Shown here piece by piece: positions 43,826 to 51,196 of a DNA stretch of 57,303 bases. The notes under the pieces are model-generated. The model saw only the letters and a program-made list of their open reading frames with translations, was not told where the DNA came from and made no database searches. This DNA comes from Ardenticatenaceae bacterium (GTDB lineage Bacteria; Chloroflexota; Anaerolineae; Promineifilales; Promineifilaceae). The stretch covers positions 1-57,303 of the forward strand of contig JACKCD010000036.1 of NCBI GenBank assembly GCA_020634215.1, in the 5' to 3' direction. How positions within the stretch are numbered: the first letter of the stretch is position 1; the number at the start of each line of letters is the position of its first letter. Position numbers and translations under genes: made by a program.

Positions 43826-44104
43826 TTATTTGCTTTGGGGGTATTTGGGAACGTCTGGCCCTACCAGTTGTTCAAAAAGCTGGAGGACTTCGCCGGGTTC
43901 GGCGTGCCGGCCGGTTTGCTTCTTGGAGTAGAGAGGTTCATTATTGACAAGGACTTCAAAAGCACCTTTGCTGCCAGTGATGATCACAAGATTGTCAATG
44001 ATATGCTGATAGTTGGTGAGAAGGTCTTGAACCGCACTCACGGTGCGGGCACTGTAGTTTCAGGGTACGCAGTATTCAATCGAAATGTTATATTTTTCGG
44101 ACAT
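43826..44104 (-). CDS. SelW/SelT/SelH-family (Rdx) protein, candidate selenoprotein with in-frame UGA
   Basis: From the ATG at 44104 with GGAGG 8 nt upstream the frame reads MSEKYNISIEYCVP, then TGA (44062-44060), then NYSARTVSAVQDLL and on to the stop at 43826: 92 residues with the UGA as codon 15. The product is a complete Rdx thioredoxin-like protein (GSKGAFEVLVNNEPLYSKK, then GRHAEPGEVLQLFEQLV). In this family the redox motif is CxxC or CxxU at exactly this place, so UGA probably encodes selenocysteine (CVPU). A bacterial SECIS-like hairpin follows the UGA. If only the part after the UGA is read (GTG at 44041), the protein lacks its first strand and active site. A sequence error or nonsense mutation is the alternative. 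Confidence 0.82.
44032..44048 (-). promoter_or_regulatory. SECIS-like hairpin after the UGA codon
   Basis: CCGCAC and GTGCGG form a perfect 6-bp stem with the loop CGTGA. The loop starts 17 nt after the UGA and has G as its second base, which fits the distance (about 16-37 nt) and loop rule described for bacterial selenocysteine insertion elements. Confidence 0.6.
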
Positions 44105-44197
44105 AGTTTGTTTCCTCCAAAGTGATTTGTGTTGATTGGGTCACTTGCTGCAAGATGCGGACTCCATTCCACTTTAGTATAACGGCCGTTTCCCCTC

Positions 44198-44226
44198 TTG
44201 ACAACGTGATCCCTCTACGCTACCAT
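44198..44226 (+). promoter_or_regulatory. Sigma-70 promoter of the tRNA-Ala/leuS transcript
   Basis: TTGACA at 44198-44203, a 17-nt spacer and TACCAT at 44221-44226, 15 nt before the first tRNA. One of the best promoter matches in the window. A palindrome lies just upstream at 44181-44190. Confidence 0.75.
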
Positions 44227-44240
44227 TCCCTCCACTTCCT

Positions 44241-44313
<73 letters not shown>

Positions 44314-44376
44314 CTGGTTGATTCAGTACAGATGAATATTCTGGAAAAGCTGTGAACAGGAGTAGTAGGGAAACTG

Positions 44377-44405
44377 TAATCAGTAATCGGTTATCAGTAA
44401 TCGGT
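44377..44405. repeat. GTAATCAGTAATCGG-family repeat inside the T-box stem I
   Basis: GTAATCAGTAATCGGTTATC followed by AGTAATCGG, inserted between the conserved GGAGTAGTAGGG and AGAGAG elements of the leader. Confidence 0.7.
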
Positions 44406-44597
44406 GAAAGTAGAGAGTTGGGTCGTTGGCTGCAAGCCTGACAAATTTTTCCTGAACTCGCCTGGGAGCTGTGTGGGTGAAACACAAATAGCCCGCGCCG
44501 ATTTGCACCCGTTACGTGCCAGAGTGGATGGTTATAGAGATTTTCGATTTGCCAAACAAGACAAGAATGGCTAAAATCATCAGTCGGAAATCATTTT

Positions 44598-44670
<73 letters not shown>

Positions 44671-44725
44671 CAAAACTTTTCTCTGAATCAGAGAAAAGTC
44701 GCCATCAATCAGAGTGGTACCGCGG

Positions 44726-44761
44726 AAGCCCTTTTCGTCTCTGAACGAAGAGGGCTTTTTT
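44726..44761 (+). terminator. Attenuator terminator of the leuS T-box
   Basis: AAGCCCTTTTCG pairs with CGAAGAGGGCTT (one G-U), loop TCTCTGAA, followed by a T-run. It lies directly after the T-box sequence, as in transcription-attenuating T-boxes. Confidence 0.9.
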
Positions 44762-44869
44762 GTTGCCATTTAACCAAGAGCATACGAAGATTTAACGACC
44801 TGTTGATGTTACCGGCGGCCAATGCGGCAAATACTGTATGAAGGTGCAAAAGGTGCTTACCCACCAGGG

Positions 44870-44901
44870 AACTGATAACTGGTTACAGATTACTGTTTAC
44901 A
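44870..44901. repeat. Degenerate GTAATCAGTAAACGG-family repeat before leuS
   Basis: GAACTGATAACTGGTTACAG followed by ATTACTGTTTAC, only about 12 nt upstream of the leuS start codon. The interval 44762-44869 holds no gene. Confidence 0.55.
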
Positions 44902-44913
44902 AAGGTGTTGATC

Positions 44914-47361
44914 ATGAGTGACGTATACAATCCGCAAGAAGTTGAAGCCAAGTGGCAAACCAAGTGGCAAGAGAGTGGTCTCTACCGCCAAACCGTTGAT
45001 AAAAGCAAGCCTAAGCATTATGCCCTGACCATGCTTCCTTACCCGTCCGGGGATTTGCACATTGGGCATTGGTATGCGATGACTCCCAGCGATGCGCGGG
45101 CGCGGTTTATGCGGATGAAGGGATATAACGTGCTGTTCCCGATGGGGTTTGATGCCTTTGGGCTGCCGGCCGAAAACGCGGCCATCAAACGTAATATCCA
45201 CCCTAAAAAGTGGACCTTTGCCAACATCGAACGGATGCGTGGCCAGCTTCGCAGCATGGGGGCGATGTTTGATTGGGAGCGGGAGGCGGTGTCGGCTGAC
45301 CCCAGCTATTACAAATGGACGCAGTGGTTCTTCAAGAAGCTGCTGGAATATGATTTGGCTTACCGCAAATTATCGGCCGTTGATTTTTGCCCCAACTGCA
45401 ACACAACGCTGGCGCGGGAGCAGGTGTGGGGGGATGACCGCCACTGTGAACGGTGCGGCACGCCCGTTATCAAAAAAGATTTGGAGCAGTGGTTCTTCAA
45501 GACGACCGACTATGCTGAGGAGTTGCTTGACTTTAGCACCATTGATTGGCCGGAACGGGTGAAGGTGATGCAGACCAACTGGATCGGCCGTTCTACTGGA
45601 GCTAACGTCACTTTTCATACCGAACAGGGCGACCCGATTGAGATTTTTACCACGCGGCCGGATACGCTGTGGGGGGCAACCTTTATGGTGCTGGCCCCTG
45701 AACACCCGCTGGTGGACAAAATTACGGCCGTTGCTCAGGCTGATGCGGTGTTGACCTACCGCGAGGCGGCCAAGCGGCTAACCGATATTGACCGGGAAAC
45801 GGCCGATCGGGAAAAAACCGGCGTGTTTACCGGAGCCTACGCCATTAACCCTGTCAACAACGCCCGCATTCCCATCTGGATTGCCGACTATGTGCTGATG
45901 ACCTACGGTTCGGGGGCGATCATGGCCGTGCCGGCCCACGACGAGCGCGACTTTGCTTTTGCCACCAAATTTGGGCTGGAAATTGTTGAAGTGATTCGCC
46001 AGCCGGGGCGCAGCGACGAAGATGGGCCGCTGACCGAGGCGTTTGTCTCCAAAACCGAAGGCACAATGATTAACTCCGGTGCCTTTGACGGCACGCCCGC
46101 CTCCGAAGGGGTGGCAACCGTGACGGCATGGCTGGAAGCGCAGGGCATGGGCGAGAAGGCGGTCAACTATCGGCTGCGCGACTGGCTGATTAGCCGCCAG
46201 CGGTATTGGGGTGCGCCCATTCCCATTGTCTACTGTCCTGAACACGGGGCAGTGCCAGTGCCGGACGATCAATTGCCGATTATGCTGCCCGATGATGTGG
46301 AGTTTATGCCGACGGGTGAAAGCCCGCTCCGTTTCCACGAAGGTTTTTTGCACACCACCTGCCCGGAATGTGGCAAACCGGCCTTGCGTGAGACGGACAC
46401 GATGGACACCTTTATGTGTTCGTCGTGGTACCAATACCGCTATCTCAGCCCCCATGACGACGAACACCCGTTTGACCCGGAGGAAGGGGCGTACTGGTTG
46501 CCAGTGGATCAATACACGGGTGGGATTGAACACGCCACCATGCACCTGATTTACACCCGCTTTTTCACGATGGCGATGCGGAAGATGGGGCTGGTTGACC
46601 ACAGCGAGCCGATGCTGGCACTATATAACCAGGGGATGGTGCTGGGTGAGGACGGCGAAAAGATGTCGAAGTCGCGGGGCAACGTGGTGGCACCGGATAC
46701 GCTGGTGGCGCAGTATGGGGCGGACACGGTGCGGACGTATTTGATGTTTTTTGCCAAGTGGGATCAGGGTGGGCCGTGGAATTATGACGGCATTAAGGGG
46801 CCGCAGCGTCTGGTGCAGGATGTGTGGGAGATGGCGCAGCTCGCTTATATGCCCAAGCAGGTGACGGATGAGGCGAACCGGGCGCTGCGACGCAAGACGC
46901 ACCAGACGATCCGCAAGGTAACGGCCGATTTTGAAAACTTCTCCTTCAACACCGCCATCGCCGCTATCATGGAGCTGCGGAACGCCATGCAAGCGGCGCG
47001 GCGCAGCAGTGATGTGGCGGCCGATGTGTGGGCAGAGGCGGTTGATTCGCTGTTGCTACTGCTGGCTCCTGTGGCTCCGCATGTGACCGAGGAACTGTGG
47101 GCGCAGCGTGGACATGGCTATAGCGTTCACCAGCATAGCTGGCCGATGTGGGATGAAGAAGTGGCGAAAGAGGAATCTATTACGCTGGTGGTGCAGATTA
47201 ACGGCAAGGTACGGGATCGGATAGATGTGCCGGCCGGTATGTCTGACGAAGAGTTAAAAGCATTGGCGCTGGCTTCGGAGCGGGTGGTGGAGTGGCTAAA
47301 CGGCCGTTCGCCCCACAAAGTCATCGTTGTCAAAGGCCGCTTGGTCAACATCGTTGGCTAA
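44914..47361 (+). CDS. leuS: Leucyl-tRNA synthetase
   Basis: An 815-residue class I synthetase that charges tRNA-Leu. The ATG at 44914 (MSDVYNPQEVEAKW) is preceded by AAAGGTG; the GTG at 44905 is a less likely start. The HIGH motif is in PYPSGDLHIGHW (about residue 48), the CP1 editing domain covers about 225-420 with the threonine-rich FTTRPDTLWGAT, and KMSKS is in GEDGEKMSKSRGNVV (about 590). Catalytic-domain zinc-type cysteines (CPNCNT, CERCG) are present. The C-terminal anticodon-binding domain ends KGRLVNIVG. Length is normal for the bacterial enzyme. Expression is probably controlled by the T-box upstream. Only one palindrome, in the last 20 codons. Confidence 0.98.
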   Translation: MSDVYNPQEVEAKWQTKWQESGLYRQTVDKSKPKHYALTMLPYPSGDLHIGHWYAMTPSDARARFMRMKGYNVLFPMGFDAFGLPAENAAIKRNIHPKKWTFANIERMRGQLRSMGAMFDWEREAVSADPSYYKWTQWFFKKLLEYDLAYRKLSAVDFCPNCNTTLAREQVWGDDRHCERCGTPVIKKDLEQWFFKTTDYAEELLDFSTIDWPERVKVMQTNWIGRSTGANVTFHTEQGDPIEIFTTRPDTLWGATFMVLAPEHPLVDKITAVAQADAVLTYREAAKRLTDIDRETADREKTGVFTGAYAINPVNNARIPIWIADYVLMTYGSGAIMAVPAHDERDFAFATKFGLEIVEVIRQPGRSDEDGPLTEAFVSKTEGTMINSGAFDGTPASEGVATVTAWLEAQGMGEKAVNYRLRDWLISRQRYWGAPIPIVYCPEHGAVPVPDDQLPIMLPDDVEFMPTGESPLRFHEGFLHTTCPECGKPALRETDTMDTFMCSSWYQYRYLSPHDDEHPFDPEEGAYWLPVDQYTGGIEHATMHLIYTRFFTMAMRKMGLVDHSEPMLALYNQGMVLGEDGEKMSKSRGNVVAPDTLVAQYGADTVRTYLMFFAKWDQGGPWNYDGIKGPQRLVQDVWEMAQLAYMPKQVTDEANRALRRKTHQTIRKVTADFENFSFNTAIAAIMELRNAMQAARRSSDVAADVWAEAVDSLLLLLAPVAPHVTEELWAQRGHGYSVHQHSWPMWDEEVAKEESITLVVQINGKVRDRIDVPAGMSDEELKALALASERVVEWLNGRSPHKVIVVKGRLVNIVG

Positions 47362-47369
47362 ATCTTTTC

Positions 47370-47440
47370 TGTACATGGAAGGACACGGACGAACACGGAT
47401 ACTTTTCCGTGTCCTTCCGCGTCCTTCCGTGTACCAAAAA
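47370..47440. repeat. Inverted repeat of the CACGGACGAACACGGA family
   Basis: GGACACGGACGAACACGGAT on the left and CCGTGTCCTTCCGCGTCCTT on the right form an imperfect hairpin after leuS. A related element lies inside the glycosyltransferase gene at 48741-48797. Confidence 0.7.
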
Positions 47441-47473
47441 CGGCCGTTTCTCCATACTTTTAGCCAATATGAT

Positions 47474-47896
47474 TCAGCTGCCGCCAAACAAGGCCAAAAG
47501 CCTAGCTGGTTCGACAACAGGGATTAGCTGTGCCGCATAATCCTTCGGGTTTCGTGTGACGAGGTAATTGGCACCCTCAGCCACGGCTGCTGCCATTTGC
47601 ACAGCATCTTCAAAATCCCGCCAACCCCAAGCGACAGCCTTGCGAATGACAGCATCCGTAACGGCGGCAACCTGGAACACCGTGAGCAATTCCGTTAAAG
47701 CCACGGCTGCTACCTCATGGTTGCGATAGCGAGTGAGCAGGTAGTGGAGTGTGGTAATGCTGTGTGCAGCCAATAGGCCAGTGGCTTGTTGCCGTGCTAT
47801 CAGGTCTAGAACAGCAGCCGACTGCTCATAATGTGGCTCCCGCTGCTGTAGCACATCCAGCACAATGTTGAGGTCAATCAAGAGTTTCGGGGGCAT
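47474..47896 (-). CDS. PIN-domain toxin (VapC-like)
   Basis: A 140-residue PIN-domain ribonuclease. Acidic active-site residues are visible as Asp8 in LLIDLNIVLDVL, Asp13-14 region, Glu24-type positions in QREPHYEQSA, and Asp in RDFEDAVQMAAA (about 94-97), followed by ANYLVTRNPKDY (Asp about 115). It should cleave RNA when free of its antitoxin. The start overlaps the antitoxin gene by 23 nt, so the two are co-translated. The tail LLALFGG ends next to a repeat element after leuS, with which it is convergent. Confidence 0.9.
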   Translation of the reverse strand: MPPKLLIDLNIVLDVLQQREPHYEQSAAVLDLIARQQATGLLAAHSITTLHYLLTRYRNHEVAAVALTELLTVFQVAAVTDAVIRKAVAWGWRDFEDAVQMAAAVAEGANYLVTRNPKDYAAQLIPVVEPARLLALFGGS

Positions 47897-48131
47897 ATTT
47901 TTCCATTAAATAGTAGTGGTATTCATCTTCTGCGGCGTGGGGTGGTAAAATGCCAGACAATTTTTGCACGAATGGGGTGTGGGATTTGGCCTGTTGGGTG
48001 TCAAGGTCGTGTAAAAATAGCTCTACAAGTTGGGAGATGGAGGTGTTGTTCTGCGCGGCATAAATTTTGGCTTTTTCAATTAGCTCCGCGTCTAATCGTA
48101 GCGTCAATTTTCTTTTTTCTGCTGTATACAT
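47874..48131 (-). CDS. Ribbon-helix-helix type antitoxin (DUF6364-like)
   Basis: An 85-residue protein from the ATG at 48131 (MYTAEKRKLTLRLDAEL), which has AGGAG 6 nt upstream. KLTLRLDAELIEKAKIYAAQ followed by TSISQLVELFL is a ribbon-helix-helix DNA-binding fold like that of DUF6364 antitoxins. The C-terminal half (SHTPFVQKLSGILPPHAAED) is the usual toxin-binding tail. It probably represses its own promoter together with the PIN toxin encoded by the overlapping downstream gene. Confidence 0.85.
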   Translation of the reverse strand: MYTAEKRKLTLRLDAELIEKAKIYAAQNNTSISQLVELFLHDLDTQQAKSHTPFVQKLSGILPPHAAEDEYHYYLMEKYAPETLD

Positions 48132-48201
48132 GTCTAGCTCCTGTTTGCCTGACGTGTAGATTAGCATAATTGTGTACGTCAGGCAACGGCCGTTAATCCC
48201 C

Positions 48202-49371
48202 TCACTCCAACTCCCGATAAACCCCCAACAATAGCTGCGCCGTCTGTTCCCAGGAAAATTGGGCTGCCCGCGCTATGCCTGCCTGCACCCGTTCTGGTTG
48301 GCGGCCTTGTGAAACGGCCGTTTCCAATGCCCCCAGCAGCGAATCCCGGTCTTTTGGCTCAAAATAAGTTGCCAACTCACCCGCCACCTCTAGCGACGAC
48401 GGAATGCGCGAGGCGACGACGGGGCAGCCGCAGGCCAGTGCCTCCAGCAGCGGAATGCCAAACCCTTCGGCCAGCGAGGGGTAGACAAAGGCGGCGGCGT
48501 GGTTGTAGAGCCAGCAGAGCCGTTCGTCAGAAACGGCCGTTTCCACCACCACCTGCTCTGCTACCCCCAACGCCTGCACCTGCTGCTGCTCCGCTGCCGA
48601 AAACGGCCGTCCTACTACCCGCAGCGTCACCTCGCTTCGCCCCGGCCAGATGGCATAGGCTGCCAGCAGCCCGGCAAAGTTCTTGTAATGGATACGGCTG
48701 CCAACGTAAAGGAGAAACGGCCGTTTGTCTTTTTCAATAGGAAGCGGACGAGCGCGGACAAACACGGATGAATCTGCGGAATCTGCGAAATCTTTGATTT
48801 CTGGTGGCAACAGCCGAAAAACAGGGCTGGCGGCCAGCGGCATGACCCATATCCGCGCCGGGTCTAGCCTGTACAATTCGCACGCTTCCTGCCTGGCCGT
48901 TGCAGAAATGGCGATGATGCCATCGGCTGTTTGCAGGGCTTGTTGCTTTTGCTGTCGCAGCCGTTCGTCTCCCCGGCTGGCAAACAGGTGGGGAAGCTGT
49001 TCGTGGATGGTGTCGTAGAGGGTTTGCAGGGTGGGAAAACGGCCGTTTTTTGGCGGCAAGGTGTAGTAGCTGCTGTGCCAGAGGGTGGGGTTGGTGGAAG
49101 AAACGGCCGTTTGCACCCCCCATTCCCGCCACTGCCGCTGGGCGTGACCCCAGCCCGGCAGCGGCAGCGGCAGCCGAGGCAGCGTAGGCAACAACACCTG
49201 TTCAATCTGAACGTGCTGCGGCAGCGGGCTGCGGGCTTGCCCCACCAATAGCCGCAGCCGCAAATCCGGTTCCAGGTCACACAAACGCGGCAGCACCTCC
49301 CGAAAAATACGGGCAATGCCCCCCTGCGTTGGGCTTTCATACACCAGCCCGTCAATGGTGATGGGTGCCAT
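48202..49371 (-). CDS. Glycosyltransferase family 4 (GT-B) with an in-frame repeat insertion
   Basis: A 389-residue GT-B glycosyltransferase. The N-terminal domain opens ITIDGLVYESPTQGGIARIF. The C-terminal donor-binding domain has KDKRPFLLYVGSRIHYKNF (about 218-235) and the E-x7-E motif EGFGIPLLEALACGCPVVAS (about 303). It transfers a sugar from a nucleotide-sugar donor, probably for cell-surface glycan. Around residues 192-212 the sequence DFADSADSSVFVRARPLP is encoded by a copy of the CACGGA repeat family, inserted between the two domains without breaking the frame. It follows the MFS gene by 9 nt and ends the operon. Six palindromes, one of the densest genes. Confidence 0.9.
   Translation of the reverse strand: MAPITIDGLVYESPTQGGIARIFREVLPRLCDLEPDLRLRLLVGQARSPLPQHVQIEQVLLPTLPRLPLPLPGWGHAQRQWREWGVQTAVSSTNPTLWHSSYYTLPPKNGRFPTLQTLYDTIHEQLPHLFASRGDERLRQQKQQALQTADGIIAISATARQEACELYRLDPARIWVMPLAASPVFRLLPPEIKDFADSADSSVFVRARPLPIEKDKRPFLLYVGSRIHYKNFAGLLAAYAIWPGRSEVTLRVVGRPFSAAEQQQVQALGVAEQVVVETAVSDERLCWLYNHAAAFVYPSLAEGFGIPLLEALACGCPVVASRIPSSLEVAGELATYFEPKDRDSLLGALETAVSQGRQPERVQAGIARAAQFSWEQTAQLLLGVYRELE
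48741..48797. repeat. CACGGA/TCTGCGGAATCTGCGAAATC repeat inside the glycosyltransferase gene
   Basis: GCGGACGAGCGCGGACAAAC followed by ACGGATGAATCTGCGGAATC is related to the intergenic element at 47370-47440 and encodes an extra loop in the glycosyltransferase. Confidence 0.7.
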
Positions 49372-49380
49372 CGGCTTGTC

Positions 49381-50646
49381 TTAGACGAGACTCTCGACTT
49401 TTTCTTGGCGGCGCAGCCACACCAGCCACAGCGTTCCCGGCAGCAGCAGCAGGGCGGCCATCCCCAGCAAAAGGCTCGTTAGCGACAGCGATGAATCGAG
49501 CAACAGGCCAATTGTGGTGGCCCCCGCCGCTCCACCCAGCGTCATCAGAGCAAATTCGGTGGCAAAGACGCGCCCCAACACCTTGCCCGGCACCATTTGC
49601 AGCAGCAGTTGGGTGGAAAAAACCCAAATGAGGCCCACGCCCAAGCCGCGAATGAGCGTGCCGATGAGAATCGTGGGGAAATTGAACATGGGGGCCACTA
49701 GAGTGATACCGGCACTACAGATTAGATAGCCAAGAAAAATGGTGCGTCGCAGCGAGCGAGGATCATCACCCACAAAATAGCGCACCAGCATGGGGCCAAT
49801 GCCGGTGCCAATGCCGGTGAAGGCGAATAGCCAGCCCAGTCCTGCCGATCCTTCCCTGCCAACGCTAAAGATTGCTTCGGCAATGCGAACCTGAATAACA
49901 TCGAAGGCAGCGCCAGTAAACAGCATGATGCCGATCTTATGCAGAGCTGTTGCCAGCACATTCCGATGCTGCCCCAGGTAGCGCAGCCCGTTTAGATATT
50001 CTTGCAGAGCAGCGGCAACGGTACGGTCGGCGGCTGGGTTGTGGGTGACCTGAAGGGCGATTTGGGTGATGAAGGAGGCGGAGATGAAGAAGGTAATGGC
50101 ATCAATGGTGAAGGCGGCGTAGTTACCCCATCGGCCGGCCACAAAACCACCCAGGGCAGCACCCATTGCCAGCATGACGGACCAGGTGGCGGAGCTGAGG
50201 GCGTTGGCAGTGCCTAGCTCTTTTTCGCTCACAATGTCGGGCAGGATGGCACCACGGGCGGGAAAGTAGAAGCCACTGAGGGCAAGCTGAACGGCCGTTA
50301 ATACATACACCAGCCACACCTGCTCCGCCTCACGCACCAGCAAAAAACCTAGCACCGTGAACCCCCGCACCACGTCACTAACAATCAAAATCAGCTTGCG
50401 GTTGTAGCGGTCGGCCACCACCCCGGCGATGGGGCTGATGAGAAACGGAGCCAGCATCCGTACCACAAACAGCGACCCCAGGGCTACGCCAGATTGGGTG
50501 AGGGTGCTGATGAGGGAGGCTGAGGCGATGAGGTTAAACCAGTCGCCCAGCAGGCTGATGATTTGCCCAAACCAAAGCCAGCGAAAATTGGGATTGTTGC
50601 GAATGAGTTGTAAATAGCCGACTGGAACAGGTTGTTTATTGCTCAT
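49381..50646 (-). CDS. MFS transporter (enterobactin exporter/MFS_3-like)
   Basis: A 421-residue transporter with about 12 hydrophobic segments. NPNFRWLWFGQIISLLGDWF (residues 15-35) is the typical first helix of the MFS_3/EntS-like branch, and VVADRYNRKLILIVSDVVRG (about 77-96) is the A-like motif between TM2 and TM3. It probably exports a small molecule; substrate unknown. The ATG at 50646 overlaps the end of rsmD by 11 nt, and the gene ends 9 nt before the glycosyltransferase, so it sits in the middle of the operon. One palindrome. Confidence 0.9.
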   Translation of the reverse strand: MSNKQPVPVGYLQLIRNNPNFRWLWFGQIISLLGDWFNLIASASLISTLTQSGVALGSLFVVRMLAPFLISPIAGVVADRYNRKLILIVSDVVRGFTVLGFLLVREAEQVWLVYVLTAVQLALSGFYFPARGAILPDIVSEKELGTANALSSATWSVMLAMGAALGGFVAGRWGNYAAFTIDAITFFISASFITQIALQVTHNPAADRTVAAALQEYLNGLRYLGQHRNVLATALHKIGIMLFTGAAFDVIQVRIAEAIFSVGREGSAGLGWLFAFTGIGTGIGPMLVRYFVGDDPRSLRRTIFLGYLICSAGITLVAPMFNFPTILIGTLIRGLGVGLIWVFSTQLLLQMVPGKVLGRVFATEFALMTLGGAAGATTIGLLLDSSLSLTSLLLGMAALLLLPGTLWLVWLRRQEKVESLV

Positions 50647-51184
50647 AAAAACACAGCATGGTGTTGCCGTAGCGGCGCTGGTCGGTAAGTTCCAGCCTGG
50701 CTAGCGGCACTTCTTGGTACTCTTTGGGGTCAATTTGCACAATGACGAGGCCAACGGCCGTTAATAACCGTTCTGGCTGTTCGTCAATAATGCGAAGCGC
50801 CTCCAGCCACATCCCCTTGTACTGCGGCGGGGCGACATAAATAAGGTCAAACGGTTCGCGCTGGTAGCTGCGTAAATAGCCAAAGGCATCGGTTTGCACC
50901 ACAATGGCGCGTTCCACCAGCCGCGTGGCTTCCAAATTTTCATGGATGGTGCGAATGGCGGCACGTATTGTGTCGGTGAATACCACCTGGGCTGCGCCCC
51001 GGCTTAGTGCCTCGATGCCCACCTGCCCCGTGCCAGCAAACAAATCGAGCCAGCGTGAATCAATCACCGATGTTCCCAGAATGTTGAACAGATTCTCTTT
51101 AACCCGATCCATGATGGGGCGGGTCGCGTCACCGGGAACTTTTTTTAATCTTTTGCCTCTTGCAGAGCCGCTAATGACACGCAT
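50636..51184 (-). CDS. rsmD: 16S rRNA (guanine(966)-N(2))-methyltransferase RsmD
   Basis: A 182-residue SAM-dependent methyltransferase that modifies G966 of 16S rRNA. MRVISGSARGKRLKKVPGD and TRPIMDRVKENLFNIL are the family N-terminus, LDLFAGTGQVGIEALSRGA (about 47-65) is the SAM-binding motif I, and DLIYVAPPQY (about 114) is motif IV, where Ala replaces the usual Asp of DPPY. Length is normal. It is followed by the MFS gene (11-nt overlap) and preceded by the large membrane protein gene (12-nt gap). Confidence 0.95.
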   Translation of the reverse strand: MRVISGSARGKRLKKVPGDATRPIMDRVKENLFNILGTSVIDSRWLDLFAGTGQVGIEALSRGAAQVVFTDTIRAAIRTIHENLEATRLVERAIVVQTDAFGYLRSYQREPFDLIYVAPPQYKGMWLEALRIIDEQPERLLTAVGLVIVQIDPKEYQEVPLARLELTDQRRYGNTMLCFYEQ

Positions 51185-51196
51185 TATAAATTTCCC

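Noticed and set aside
43826..44041. SelW gene starting at the GTG at 44041
   Set aside because: It would remove the first beta strand and the CxxU motif, and the upstream ATG has a strong ribosome binding site.
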